A DNA stretch of 64,000 nucleotides from Teredinibacter turnerae T7901 (GCF_000023025.1 NC_012997.1:1596764-1660763), one strand, 5' to 3'. Positions 44,680 through 55,142 are shown, numbered from the stretch's first letter. Program-made: numbers and translations. Notes: generated from the sequence alone by a model not told the origin.

Positions 44680-47547
44680 ATGAAAATCGCACATCTAAGT
44701 GTGCTTGCCGCTGTTTTAGCGTCGAGCTCAGCCTTGGCCGTATCGCAAGACGTAAGGCCAGCAAACTGTGGATTTAGTTTAGCGACAGGAACGGATTCGG
44801 TATGGGAATCCGGGTATCAAGCATGGACCCATTTGACCAATGAATCCGGTGAAACCGCCACGGATTTTGAAATTTTTTACCGACTCGCTAATTCTGCGAT
44901 CACCGAATCGATGCAGGCTGAGTACCGCGCTGTTGATGGCGGTTACATATTGTCTGCCCCCGAGTGGCTGCGTTATCAAACGATACCCCGCGGTACAGGT
45001 TATCGGCTTGGCTATATCAGCGAGGGCGTATTCGATAGTGCGGTAACGCCTTACGTGCTTTCCATAAACGGTAATCCCTGTGATACAGACCTGCCAGTTG
45101 TCTCCCTCAGCGCAAACCAGACCGTATTCACAAGCGCAGGTACGCTGACCTTGAATGCGGATGCGGCAGATAATGTAGCCGTCAACAAAGTGGTGTTTAA
45201 GCAGAACGGAGAAGTGATTGCAGAAGATTACAACGCGCCCTACACGTTCTCTATGCCAATCGATGCATCCATGAATGGCAAGTTTGCGTTTACCGCGACT
45301 GCGGTGGATTTGAACGGCAATGAAGCAACGGCAGCGAGCAAGCCGGTATTTGCGAAAGTCGGTGCGAGGTTTTTAGGTAGCGCGGCCTCCAGCGATAAAT
45401 CGTTTGCTGCGATGTCGCCCTATTTTCAGCAGCTGACGCCGGAAAATGCGGGTAAATGGGGGAGTGTGGAAGCTGTTCGCGACGTGATGGATTGGTCGGG
45501 AATGGACAAGGCCTATACCTACTCCCGCGAAAACGGCATTCCGATGAAACTCCACACACTGGTGTGGGGCCAGCAAGCACCCACCTGGATCGATAATTTA
45601 TCGCCTGCTGAACAACTGGCAGAAGTTGAAGAGTGGTACGCAGCACTTGCCTCGCGCTACCCGGATGCGGAGATGATCGATGTGGTGAATGAGGCGTTGC
45701 ACGCGCCCGCGACTTTCCGTGACGCCCTTGGTGGCGACGGTGAAACCGGTTGGGATTGGGTGATCCGCTCTTTCGAACTGGCCCGCGAGTACTTTCCAGA
45801 TTCAGAGTTGCTGATCAACGATTACAACATACTGATTTTAGAGGCGTACACCGCAGAGTATCTGGAAATCATTGAACTGTTACAGGCGCGGGGGCTGCTT
45901 GATGGTATCGGCCTGCAATCTCATTTTCTGGAGCGCGCTGATCTCGCCATTGTGCAAGCGAACGTGGAAACCTTGGCGGCTACGGGGCTTCCAATCTATA
46001 TCACAGAGCTCGATGTAGATTTTGCGGATGATGCACGCCACGCGCAACGCCTCGCTGGTTTGTTTGAAATCTTTTGGGATAACCCCTCTGTTGTTGGTGT
46101 GACCCATTGGGGGCATTTGCGCGGCGAGATGTGGCGGGAAAATGGTTACCTTATCGACCGTGATGGTTCCTTGCGCGCGGGAATGTCCTGGATGCTTTGC
46201 TATTCAACGGGTGGCACTGACTGTGTGTTACCGGAGTACGTACCAGCGGGTTGGAAGGGCACACCCGAGGGGCTCACATTGGAAGCGGAGCTGTACGATG
46301 ACGCTGTTGGTTTAGCTGTACTTGGGGAGAACATCGGCTACACCGATGGTGGAGACTGGTTCAGCTATGCAAAGGTCAATTTTGAGCCTACATGGGATAC
46401 CTTTGCCGTTGGTTACGCAAAGGGAATGGACACAGAAACATCGCTCAGCGTGCATTTGGACTCACTGGACAGCCCTGCGATCGCCAGTATCGATATGCCC
46501 AACAGCGGTGACTGGAGTACGGTAAAAGAACTCATCGTCGACATTCCTGCGGTTGCCGGTGAGCACGACGTGTTTTTCCGTTTTAACGGTTCTTATGGTG
46601 GCGGCAACGTAGATTACGTCCGCTTCGGCTTGCCTGCAGGTCTTGGTGAAGAGCTGATGTCAAACGGCGATTTCGAAGATGGTACTGCATCGGGCTGGTA
46701 CACCTGGGGTGGTGGGGTCGTAAGCGCGCAGATCGCGCGTGTTTTTGACGGCAGCTACGCCCTTCAGGTTGCGGAGAGAGAAGGTAACGCTCCCGCAGCT
46801 TACGATATCTCATCCCTGGTGGCCGCAGGTGGAACTTACACCCTCAGTCTTGCTGCAGCCATCACTGGTGAGGTAACTGCGGACGTGAACGTGACACTCA
46901 GTACCGTCTGTGGTGATCAGACGGCTTATAGCTGGATCGTTAACCCGACGATGCTGGTGGACGGTGAGTGGCAGGAGCTGACGACTGAATTCTCTATTCC
47001 CGACTGTGATTTCACCGGCGCGCAGTTAATTGTCGAAGGACCTGGAGCAGGGGTTGCGCTATTGTTAGACAATGTAAGTCTTCGCTCACTTGATGCAGGA
47101 GAAAGTTCAGGACTACTGGTCAACGGTACTTTCGAAAACGCAAGTACGGAAGGGTGGTTTACCTGGAGTGGGGAGCTGAACGTGACTTCCGACATTGTTT
47201 ACGACGGCAGCTACGCGATGGCATTGACCGATCGTGAATCAACCGACAGTCCTGCTGCAACAAGCCTGCTGGGATTACTTAGTCCCGGTCTCACCTATAG
47301 CACGTCGTTGGCTTTATTGGTGCGCGGCGCAGACTCGTCTGATCTGCAATTGGTGCTAAAGACCAGTTGTGATGGAGAGGATGTTTACAGCTGGATTGCC
47401 AATGCTGAAGGTGTTGCCGCCGACGAGTGGTTTACCTTGGCTGGTGAAATTACCGTTCCCGATTGTGAACTCACCGATTTGATGATGTATGTTCAGGGAC
47501 CATCCGGCGGTGCGGAAATCTACCTGGATAATGTCCAAGTGAACTAA
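44680..47547 (+). CDS. secreted multidomain GH10 endo-xylanase
   Basis: A 955-residue secreted enzyme that cuts xylan. Order: signal peptide (1-20, cut after SSALA), a CBM2-like domain (about 25-125), an Ig-like domain (127-227), GH10 (228-507) with acid/base E338 in DVVNEALH and nucleophile E443 in ITELDVDF, a CBM6-type domain (526-650) and two CBM4/22-type domains (653-805, 809-955; each starts LMSNGDFE or LLVNGTFE and repeats SW(I)VN/A). The last two are duplicates. A terminator follows. It marks a plant-wall degrading host. Confidence 0.95.
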   Translation: MKIAHLSVLAAVLASSSALAVSQDVRPANCGFSLATGTDSVWESGYQAWTHLTNESGETATDFEIFYRLANSAITESMQAEYRAVDGGYILSAPEWLRYQTIPRGTGYRLGYISEGVFDSAVTPYVLSINGNPCDTDLPVVSLSANQTVFTSAGTLTLNADAADNVAVNKVVFKQNGEVIAEDYNAPYTFSMPIDASMNGKFAFTATAVDLNGNEATAASKPVFAKVGARFLGSAASSDKSFAAMSPYFQQLTPENAGKWGSVEAVRDVMDWSGMDKAYTYSRENGIPMKLHTLVWGQQAPTWIDNLSPAEQLAEVEEWYAALASRYPDAEMIDVVNEALHAPATFRDALGGDGETGWDWVIRSFELAREYFPDSELLINDYNILILEAYTAEYLEIIELLQARGLLDGIGLQSHFLERADLAIVQANVETLAATGLPIYITELDVDFADDARHAQRLAGLFEIFWDNPSVVGVTHWGHLRGEMWRENGYLIDRDGSLRAGMSWMLCYSTGGTDCVLPEYVPAGWKGTPEGLTLEAELYDDAVGLAVLGENIGYTDGGDWFSYAKVNFEPTWDTFAVGYAKGMDTETSLSVHLDSLDSPAIASIDMPNSGDWSTVKELIVDIPAVAGEHDVFFRFNGSYGGGNVDYVRFGLPAGLGEELMSNGDFEDGTASGWYTWGGGVVSAQIARVFDGSYALQVAEREGNAPAAYDISSLVAAGGTYTLSLAAAITGEVTADVNVTLSTVCGDQTAYSWIVNPTMLVDGEWQELTTEFSIPDCDFTGAQLIVEGPGAGVALLLDNVSLRSLDAGESSGLLVNGTFENASTEGWFTWSGELNVTSDIVYDGSYAMALTDRESTDSPAATSLLGLLSPGLTYSTSLALLVRGADSSDLQLVLKTSCDGEDVYSWIANAEGVAADEWFTLAGEITVPDCELTDLMMYVQGPSGGAEIYLDNVQVN

Positions 47548-47567
47548 GTTTCTTCACCAGAATCAGA

Positions 47568-47594
47568 AGCCGCTGCTGTGCAGCGGTTTTTTTT
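47568..47594 (+). terminator. intrinsic terminator after the xylanase gene
   Basis: CCGCTGC-TGT-GCAGCGG, a 7-base perfect stem with a 3-base loop, followed by eight T, 20 bases after the stop. Confidence 0.92.
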
Positions 47595-47989
47595 GCTCAA
47601 GTAACGGCTGGTGACGAGTCCTATTAACTTGGCAATGTAAGCCCCTGAAGTATTAGAAAATTCACACATTTACGCCAGTACTTCAACGGTGCGCGATTAA
47701 ATAGTACGTGATGGGGGTCAGTTCACCGATGCTTAAACCTTGCTGGGAGGAATCAAAATAACTCTGGTGACGTCCGGTAGGCGCTTAAGTTAGCCTTCTA
47801 TCGCCGCAATATTCGTTTTTGTTGCCGGATTTGCTGCTATACGCGAGGGCTGTACTGCTCACCCATACAATTTTTTCTTTGCTAACAACATGTTAGAGCG
47901 CACTTTTGAAGCAGTCTTCGCGCATGTCAGCTAAACTTCATAAACGCTCTTTTGGTTATAGCTAGATATACAGAGGCAAGATTTCACTG
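47595..47989. other. intergenic region, nothing recognised
   Basis: About 395 bases before the GGDEF/EAL gene. No gene, repeat or strong promoter motif is seen. The ribosome site of the next gene is an AGAGGCAAG 9-15 bases before its ATG. Confidence 0.4.
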
Positions 47990-50500
47990 ATGATAAATGT
48001 GGAAGGGATAAAAATACTTGTTGCCTATCAGTACCCGCACAAGCTGCGCGATCTCACCCATCAACTGCAGCGAGGGGGCATCATCCAGGTAACACCGGCA
48101 AAATCGGCCGCGCAGGCACTAGGTCTGCTCAAGGCTGGTGGGTATGATCTTCTGCTGTGCGGTATTGACCTACCGGATATCGACGGATGGCGGATGGCCC
48201 GCCTGATTCGCAGCGGTGCCCTGGGGGGGAATACTCAGTTGCCCATCGTGGTTGTGACAGAAGTATGGTGTCAACGCATCGCAGAAGTGACGGCGCGGGA
48301 ATACGGTGTGAACCGTCTCATTCCCGAATCGCAGCTCCATAAAATTGTGCCCGTTATTGAAGAGTGTCTTGATGGTGCTGCTATTCCATACGACAAGCCG
48401 CGTTTACTGGTTATTGAAGATGCTCCCGATACCGCAGATCTGATTCGGCGGGTGCTCGACAGGCAGTTTGCCATCGATGTCGCAAACGACGGTGAACATG
48501 GGCTACGTCTGTGGCGGGAGGGCCGACATCGCTTGATATTGTTGGATTACATGCTTCCGCAAATGTCGGGCAAAGATATTTTAGCGCACATATTAAAAGA
48601 AGACCCAACGCAGCCGGTTGTCATGATGACGGCGCACTCATCTCCGGAACTCGCAGAACAGATGATGATGTCGGGTGTGACCGACTTTCTGCCAAAACCG
48701 TTTCGCACCGAGGCGCTCCGCAAAGTGTGCGAGCTGGCTATCCGGCGCGATGACTTTCTAACCAGTAACCGCGAGTTTGCGGAAAAAGTGGAGTCGCTGC
48801 AGCGCAGCGAAAGTGATTTCCGCCATATATCCGAAACACATCAACTGCTGCTCGACAACCTGCAGACGGTGGTCATGGAGCTGGACGCGGATTTCCGAAT
48901 TCGATTTTTAAATGTGCCTTGGCGTGGGCTCACTGGCTACGATCTCGATGCATCGCTGGGTTGTAAGCTCACCCAGTTTGTGTTCGATGACGACGACAGT
49001 TATGGGGTGGGCCTGGAAGCCAAATTGCAGGAAGTGCTGAGTGGCGCACGTGAATTGGCTGAATTGGAACTCTGCCTGCTCGATAGCCGTGGCCAAAAAT
49101 TATGGGCACAAGTGAAAATTCGGCGTAGTGAAAATCACAACGCGGCATCGCTCACGGTCTGTCTCGATAATATTACAAAACGCAAAGAAGCTCAGCGGCA
49201 GCTGGAATATCTGGCGATGCACGATTCACTCACAGGGCTGTTTAATCGGCACTATTTTGAGGAATCCTTGCGTCAGTCGTTTGCGGATGCAATTCGCAAT
49301 CAACGCCAACACGGTCTTATTTACATCGATCTTGATTATTTCAAGGTGATTAACGATACCTTTGGTCATCACGAAGGGGACGAGGTGCTGCGCCAAGTCG
49401 CGCACCTAATGAAACGTCGCATACGTGCAGCGGACCTGCTTTGTCGCCTGGGCGGCGACGAATACGCCGTGTTGGTGCACGACGTCTGCAGTAAAAAGCT
49501 GCTTGAAATCGCCCGTGAATTGCAGGCGATTGTTAACGATTTTGTGTATCAGGCAAAAAACCACCGGGTCAATCTGGGGTGTAGTATCGGCCTGAGTGTT
49601 ATCGATGGCGAGGCCGTTTGTGCCGAAGAGTATTTAATGCAGGCGGATATCGCACTATACGTGGCCAAAGGACGCGGACGAAATTTAATTCATCTTTATG
49701 ACCCGCAAGACCAGGAGAGCGAAGAATTGCGCAGTCGGATTAACTGGACGCAACGCATGCGCAAGGCAATTTCTGAAGATCGCATTGTGTTGCATTTTCA
49801 GCCGGTGTTTGACGCGCACAATAAAAATATCGTGTATTACGAGGCCTTGGTACGTATGCGAGATGAGGAGGGTAATCTGGTTTACCCGAATCAATTTATC
49901 CCAGCGTTGGAGAATACCGGTGAGATGCACCTGCTGGACCGCTGGATTGTTAAACTTGCGATTCGTTCGGTTCGAGAATGTAAAAAGATTGAGCGTGTGG
50001 CCATTAACCTCTCTGTTCAGGCATTTAAAGACGAGAATCTAGTACCGGTGGTTAAAGAGGCTTTGGCTGTAAATGGCGTAGCGCCGGAATGTGTTACTTT
50101 TGAGCTGACAGAGAGCGCGAGTTTGTTTAATTTGGCGATCACCCGCAATATGATTACCCAGCTCAACGAGATTGGTTGCACGTTTGCCATTGATGACTTT
50201 GGTTCTGGTTTCAGTAGCTTTGCGTATTTAAAAGAGTTACCAGCGCACTTTATTAAGCTCGACGGTTCGTTTATTAAAAATCTGCACCAGGATGATGTAG
50301 ATAAAGCATTGGTTAGATCGCTCATCCAGGTTGTACAAGCGTTGGGTAAAAAAGCCGTTGCCGAGTTTGTTGAGAACGAACAAATTCTGGATATTCTGCG
50401 CAAATTCGGCGTGGATTGTGTTCAAGGTTATCACACTGGTCGTCCGGTACCCTTCGAAAGCTTGATGGACGAATGCCTGGATAAAAATATGATGGCTTAA
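47990..50500 (+). CDS. dual-receiver PAS-GGDEF-EAL protein
   Basis: An 836-residue c-di-GMP enzyme. Order: receiver-like domain 1 (6-125), receiver 2 (133-250), PAS (about 265-395), GGDEF (400-560) and EAL (580-830). Receiver 1 has glycine G58 where the phosphoacceptor aspartate belongs and lacks the acidic pair and the lysine; receiver 2 is intact (D186, LPKPF). GGDEY at 488-492 with the inhibitory site RAAD at 479-482, and EAL at 618-620 with ELTES and DDFGSG, look active. It converges with the hybrid kinase, overlapping it by 4 bases. Confidence 0.95.
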   Translation: MINVEGIKILVAYQYPHKLRDLTHQLQRGGIIQVTPAKSAAQALGLLKAGGYDLLLCGIDLPDIDGWRMARLIRSGALGGNTQLPIVVVTEVWCQRIAEVTAREYGVNRLIPESQLHKIVPVIEECLDGAAIPYDKPRLLVIEDAPDTADLIRRVLDRQFAIDVANDGEHGLRLWREGRHRLILLDYMLPQMSGKDILAHILKEDPTQPVVMMTAHSSPELAEQMMMSGVTDFLPKPFRTEALRKVCELAIRRDDFLTSNREFAEKVESLQRSESDFRHISETHQLLLDNLQTVVMELDADFRIRFLNVPWRGLTGYDLDASLGCKLTQFVFDDDDSYGVGLEAKLQEVLSGARELAELELCLLDSRGQKLWAQVKIRRSENHNAASLTVCLDNITKRKEAQRQLEYLAMHDSLTGLFNRHYFEESLRQSFADAIRNQRQHGLIYIDLDYFKVINDTFGHHEGDEVLRQVAHLMKRRIRAADLLCRLGGDEYAVLVHDVCSKKLLEIARELQAIVNDFVYQAKNHRVNLGCSIGLSVIDGEAVCAEEYLMQADIALYVAKGRGRNLIHLYDPQDQESEELRSRINWTQRMRKAISEDRIVLHFQPVFDAHNKNIVYYEALVRMRDEEGNLVYPNQFIPALENTGEMHLLDRWIVKLAIRSVRECKKIERVAINLSVQAFKDENLVPVVKEALAVNGVAPECVTFELTESASLFNLAITRNMITQLNEIGCTFAIDDFGSGFSSFAYLKELPAHFIKLDGSFIKNLHQDDVDKALVRSLIQVVQALGKKAVAEFVENEQILDILRKFGVDCVQGYHTGRPVPFESLMDECLDKNMMA

Positions 50501-52773
50501 ACCGACGCGGCCGAGATCAGTTTTTCTACTGCTTTTTTGAGGCGCGCAGGGGAAACTGGCTTGGCGAGAAACGCGTCGGCCGCATTGGCTTGGCTTTTAC
50601 CGCGCTCATCGGAAATTGAAGCAACAATCGTCGGCGTGTCTGCCAGTGTAGGTTGGGCTTTTATCCTGGCCAGTAGTTGCCAGCCGTTCTCATCTGGTAA
50701 CAGTAATCCGAGAATGATCAGCCGCGGCTGCAATCGTACACTGAGTTCAAAGCCTTCTGCCGCGCTAGTGGCGGTGTGCACCCGGTAACCAGCCTTGCCC
50801 AACATGCGCGACATTAGCTCCAGGTACTCCAGGTCATCATCGATCATCAGGATGCATGTGGGGCCATCGGTAATTGATGGTAAATTGATTGCGCTGGCGA
50901 GGCGATCTGTATGCGCGCCAACCAATGGAGCTTCAAGTGCCTTAGGTGTTGGTTTAATTGGTAGTGGAATTTCCACCTTGAAATGCGTTCCTCGCCCCGG
51001 CTCGGAGTTCACTGTAATGTGCCCGCCCATGAGTTCGCAGAACTGTTTTGTGATTGCCAACCCGAGCCCGCTACCTGAATGTTGTCTCGTTGCAGAGCTG
51101 TCCACCTGCTGAAAGCGATCAAACACAAATGGTAATGCCGCCGCATCTATCCCCATTCCCGTGTCGCGGCAAGTAATCGTAATAGCGTTTGCGTTGTGTT
51201 TCACTGCGAGGGTGACTCTTCCTCGATCAGTAAATTTGCAGGCGTTGCTTAGCAGATTAAGTATGATGTGGAGCAATTTTTCGCGGTCGACGAGTGCCGC
51301 TTCGGGTATGGACTCGAGATCGGTTTCAAGCGGAAGGTTTTTTTCATCGAATTGTGGCTTAACATTGTCTATTGCCTCGTTTACAAGGCTGTGAAGTTCC
51401 AGGTGCTCAAGGGTAAGATCCATATGCCCGGATTCAATTTTAGCGAGATCGAGTACGCCGTTTATAAGTCGCAACAGTCGCTGGCTGTTGTTGACAACCC
51501 TGGTCAGGTCCGTTGAAAGGTGATCCATTCCCTCAACGTACAGATCCTCTATAACTACGTCGGTGTAACCGATTATGGCTTGTAGTGGCGTGCGTAATTC
51601 GTGGCTCATTAACGACAGGAATTCACTTTTTGCGAGATTGGCCTCTTCAGCCTTGGCTTTTGCGATAACCAGGCGGTCCTGAGTAATATTTAGTTCTCGT
51701 GTACGGGCTTCCAAACGCTCCGCATCCCGTCGTTTATTGAGGTAAGCCCAGATGATTACAGCCACTAAGAGGAAGGCGCCTGCCGCCAAAATGCCGATGT
51801 TGACCAGCATGGTGCCCTGCGTGCTGATGGTGTTGTCCATTTCGGAGATGCGTTTTTGCTGGCGCGCGAGGGTGCTATTCAGGTTTGTTAGCTGAATTTC
51901 CTTGCTGGCGATAATGTCAGAAATTTTATTGAGCTCTAGCTGGTGGGCATTGAGTTCCTGTCGACGTCGTTCCAGCTCTGCGGTTTTCGCTGATATTTCT
52001 TCCTGTAATTGAAATTGCTGTCGTCGGTTATCCGCCAGTTGGGCTTGTTGCTCTGCAATGCGATTTTTTTGGCTGACGATTTGTTCACTGCTTTCAGCGA
52101 TGGCTTTACGTAATTCAGCCAATTTTTCGTTAAGAGAGCTGTTTTCTTTACTGAGGAGATGGTATTTACGCTCGTGTTCACGGAGCGTTTGTTCCATGGC
52201 AATTAACGAATCCTGCCCTTCGCGATAAAGTTTGGCTACATCAATTTCTGTTCCGCCGTTAAATATGATGGCATCTTGCACTCGCAGATGGTGAACTAAA
52301 AGGTTGGCTTTGTTAATTTCAAAGCGCATATGTTCGCTAGACGTCGTGTATAAGTTGATCATCACCAACTGCTTGTTAGCGAGGTTTGTTGTTACGAGTA
52401 GTACGGGCTTGTCCTGAATAACACGGTGCAAATCTAAAATTGCAGAATTGTTTTTTTGCTCAACGAATACAATCTGAAAATCAGCGGCTTTTTGAATATC
52501 ATCGAATTCTGATACGACGACAGTGTGTTGATTTAATTCAACGCCTTGTAAATGCTTCGCGAGTCTGCTTGTGTAGTCGCTATCGACAGGCCGAAAAATT
52601 CCAATGCTCATCTGGCTGCTGGTCTCGGTGTTTGGCCAGTCGGTGTATTTTATGAAGTTATACAAATAAGACGCAGTAATTTGGTCTTGACTAAATGTCT
52701 GGGCGAACACCGGAAGCGTACTAAAGACAAGCAGAATAGCCGCGACGCAGGATCTGATAGGGGAGATGGTCAT
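50497..52773 (-). CDS. hybrid histidine kinase with a YfiR-type sensor
   Basis: A 758-residue kinase. Signal sequence (1-24), a YfiR/DUF4154-type periplasmic domain (about 28-170), a long coiled coil (190-315), one membrane helix (about 325-345), HisKA with H391 in MSHELRTPL, HATPase (NLLSNACKF, DTGMGI), then a receiver. The receiver keeps its acidic DDD and the lysine (AKPVS), but the phosphoacceptor is glycine G689 (IILGLLLPD), so it probably cannot be phosphorylated. It may pass signals to the converging GGDEF/EAL protein; that link is inferred. Confidence 0.93.
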   Translation of the reverse strand: MTISPIRSCVAAILLVFSTLPVFAQTFSQDQITASYLYNFIKYTDWPNTETSSQMSIGIFRPVDSDYTSRLAKHLQGVELNQHTVVVSEFDDIQKAADFQIVFVEQKNNSAILDLHRVIQDKPVLLVTTNLANKQLVMINLYTTSSEHMRFEINKANLLVHHLRVQDAIIFNGGTEIDVAKLYREGQDSLIAMEQTLREHERKYHLLSKENSSLNEKLAELRKAIAESSEQIVSQKNRIAEQQAQLADNRRQQFQLQEEISAKTAELERRRQELNAHQLELNKISDIIASKEIQLTNLNSTLARQQKRISEMDNTISTQGTMLVNIGILAAGAFLLVAVIIWAYLNKRRDAERLEARTRELNITQDRLVIAKAKAEEANLAKSEFLSLMSHELRTPLQAIIGYTDVVIEDLYVEGMDHLSTDLTRVVNNSQRLLRLINGVLDLAKIESGHMDLTLEHLELHSLVNEAIDNVKPQFDEKNLPLETDLESIPEAALVDREKLLHIILNLLSNACKFTDRGRVTLAVKHNANAITITCRDTGMGIDAAALPFVFDRFQQVDSSATRQHSGSGLGLAITKQFCELMGGHITVNSEPGRGTHFKVEIPLPIKPTPKALEAPLVGAHTDRLASAINLPSITDGPTCILMIDDDLEYLELMSRMLGKAGYRVHTATSAAEGFELSVRLQPRLIILGLLLPDENGWQLLARIKAQPTLADTPTIVASISDERGKSQANAADAFLAKPVSPARLKKAVEKLISAASV

Positions 52774-52894
52774 GAAACCGCTTTATATACAGGTGGATGG
52801 CATTTAACCTGCTAAGTGTAGTTCACAAGTAAGAAGCGAGCCCGCACTTGCCGATCTGTGGCAGTTCTGCATGATCGAGTGATGTAGTGTTGAG

Positions 52895-52920
52895 CTGTTC
52901 CGTTTTTCTGTGCGGAACAG
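52895..52920. terminator. hairpin after the J-domain gene
   Basis: CTGTTCCG (52895-52902) pairs with CGGAACAG (52913-52920) across a 10-base loop, 4 bases beyond the stop of the minus-strand J-domain gene. There is no T-run in that direction, so it is a weak terminator at best. Confidence 0.45.
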
Positions 52921-52923
52921 GTG

Positions 52924-53658
52924 CTATGGCCTGTTCAATCGAGCGAGTACGGTGTCTTTCGCCTGGTTTACTCGGGAAGCAAGATAATCGTTGCCGCCAC
53001 GGTCGGGATGGAGTTTTTGCATCAAGCGCTTGTGAGCTTTGATTACAAGTGCCCGATCTGGCGGTGTTTGGTCCACATAAGCCTCCAACCCCAATATCTG
53101 AAGGGCTTCGTTGTAGCTGGGATTGCCGACTTCAGCGTAATTCTGGTTCTGGTGCGCATGATTAAAGCCGTGAGCTGTGGATTGCTGACGTACAAGCCTA
53201 ATCAGGTAATAGGAGCGTTTGTCATCAGTTTCGTATAACTTTTCAAGCTCGAGTAATTGAGTATCAGTTAAATCCGCCAGATTCTTACCCGTATATGGCC
53301 CTGCGATTACTTCTCCGCTTAACTGTTTTTTTTCCAGATTGAGGGTCACTCGCAGGTGAGGCGTTGAAAAAATCGGGTTAGCGAGACCGGCACCTTTGCC
53401 GAGCAGCCCGAGGAACGGTGATAAACCGCCAAACAATCGCAAGCCGAAACGTGCGAACCCTAAGAGCGCGGCAATCACCGCACCGATCCAATGCATGCGG
53501 CCAGTAACGGCGCCCAGCAACAACAATACGCACGTGCCGATCAGTGCAGCTTGCAGGAGCCATTTTTTTCGCTCTTCCGGGGCGAGCCGCTTGTAACGCC
53601 CCATAAAATAGTACAACACCGCAATAACGGCTGCGGCCAGTAGCAATCGGAACAGCAT
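52924..53658 (-). CDS. membrane-anchored J-domain protein
   Basis: A 244-residue protein with one N-terminal helix (1-18), a second hydrophobic segment pair (about 33-75), and a C-terminal J-domain (about 180-244) with HPD in KLHPDRGG and an EALQILGLE opening. Such proteins recruit DnaK to the membrane. It overlaps the start of the ppx gene's end by one base, suggesting a two-gene operon. A housekeeping gene, not nif. Confidence 0.9.
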   Translation of the reverse strand: MLFRLLLAAAVIAVLYYFMGRYKRLAPEERKKWLLQAALIGTCVLLLLGAVTGRMHWIGAVIAALLGFARFGLRLFGGLSPFLGLLGKGAGLANPIFSTPHLRVTLNLEKKQLSGEVIAGPYTGKNLADLTDTQLLELEKLYETDDKRSYYLIRLVRQQSTAHGFNHAHQNQNYAEVGNPSYNEALQILGLEAYVDQTPPDRALVIKAHKRLMQKLHPDRGGNDYLASRVNQAKDTVLARLNRP

Positions 53659-55142
53659 TAGTCAAAACTCAATTGGATATCTATTTTTTTCAGCTGATGG
53701 ACTTCTTGCTCAAGACCAGCGCGGGTTAATGGGTGTTGATCTAACCAGGTATCACTGAGTTTGAGCACAAAGTTTTCTTTCTTGACCCGCAGCTCTGGCA
53801 GGATAGCGACAGTTTCCCGCCGTCTGTGCACGAGAGCGGAGATACGCAAGCAAAAAAGGAGCGGGTAAAATGCGGCCAACGCGGCGCTGTCCATATCTTC
53901 AAATCGACTCGCCAGTATTTTTTTGCGGTGGGAGCGCACCAGGTTTGCCATCATGTATTGTTCGTGCCGTGAGAACCCGCCCAAATCCGAGTGACGAAGA
54001 ATGTAATAGCCGTGGTTATGGTGGCTGGAGTGAGAAATGGAGAGGCCGATTTCATGTAGTTTCGCGGCCCAATCGAGAATTTTGGTACGCGATAACCCTA
54101 TTAATATTGGAGCATTGTCGATTTGTCGCCAAAGGTGCAGCGCGGTCTCGCTAACCCGTGTTGCGTGATCTTTGTCGATACGGTATTTGTCTTGAAGAAG
54201 TTTGACCGCGTGGACGCGACTGTCCTGGTTGTTAAACCGCCCGATATTATCGTAAATGAGCCCTTCCTTGAGGGTCGCGTCGGCCACGTGTATTTTTTCC
54301 AGTTGCAGCTGTTCAAATATGGCTCGCAGTATCGCGAGGCCAGCGGGCAGCACATCGCGGCGGAGCTTAGTGATTCCGGGCGCGTCCAGCTGCTTGTTCG
54401 CGATTGCTTTTTGGACGTAATCCTCCAACGAACTTCGGGTAATGACTGCGCCGCCATCTGTTGCGCCTAACAGCTCGGCAACCGCGCGCATGGTGCCCGA
54501 AGTTCCGTAGGTAACCTCCCAGCCCTGCGCAAGGTATTGCGAGCGAATCAGCTCAAGTTTGCCGCAGGCGGCCAGAGTAGCCGCATTCATAGCTTTGGCA
54601 GACAGTTTGTCCGGGTCGAGTTTAAACGCAGCAGTAAACGCGACACAGCCCATGCCCAGGCTCTCCATACAGAGGGTGTTATGCCCCTTGCCAATAATAA
54701 ATTCGGTGCTACCGCCGCCAATATCAATTACCAAACGCTGATCATGCTCGTTCACGACAGCCTGGGACAGGCCGATATACACCAGGCGTGCTTCCTCGTA
54801 GCCGGAGATGATTTGGATGGGGGTGCCCAAGGCTTCCTCCGCGAGCCTTAAAAAACGCCTGGAGTTGCGCGCTGCGCGCAGGGTTTTCGTACCAACCGCG
54901 CGGATTTGTTCTTGGGGGATACCGCGTAAACGTTCGGAAAAGCGATGCAGGCACGCGAGCGCGCGTTCTTGAGCTTCTTCGCTGAGATTATTTTCTTTAT
55001 CCAGCCCGCGAGCGATTTGAACCATTTCTTTCTCGCGGTCGACGATCTCAATGCGGGCGTCCTGCATGCGTACGACCAGCATATGAAAACTGTTGGAACC
55101 CAGATCAATCGCGGCGAAGTACGGGGAGGGGAATTGTGTCAT
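53658..55142 (-). CDS. ppx: exopolyphosphatase (Ppx/GppA family)
   Basis: A 494-residue enzyme that hydrolyses polyphosphate or pppGpp. It has FAAIDLGSNSFHMLV at 9-23, the phosphate-binding DIGGGSTEF about 146, and the C-terminal HD-like helical domain (HEIGLSISHSSHHNHGYYI). Whether it prefers polyphosphate or pppGpp cannot be told. Its stop overlaps the J-domain gene's ATG. Confidence 0.94.
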   Translation of the reverse strand: MTQFPSPYFAAIDLGSNSFHMLVVRMQDARIEIVDREKEMVQIARGLDKENNLSEEAQERALACLHRFSERLRGIPQEQIRAVGTKTLRAARNSRRFLRLAEEALGTPIQIISGYEEARLVYIGLSQAVVNEHDQRLVIDIGGGSTEFIIGKGHNTLCMESLGMGCVAFTAAFKLDPDKLSAKAMNAATLAACGKLELIRSQYLAQGWEVTYGTSGTMRAVAELLGATDGGAVITRSSLEDYVQKAIANKQLDAPGITKLRRDVLPAGLAILRAIFEQLQLEKIHVADATLKEGLIYDNIGRFNNQDSRVHAVKLLQDKYRIDKDHATRVSETALHLWRQIDNAPILIGLSRTKILDWAAKLHEIGLSISHSSHHNHGYYILRHSDLGGFSRHEQYMMANLVRSHRKKILASRFEDMDSAALAAFYPLLFCLRISALVHRRRETVAILPELRVKKENFVLKLSDTWLDQHPLTRAGLEQEVHQLKKIDIQLSFD

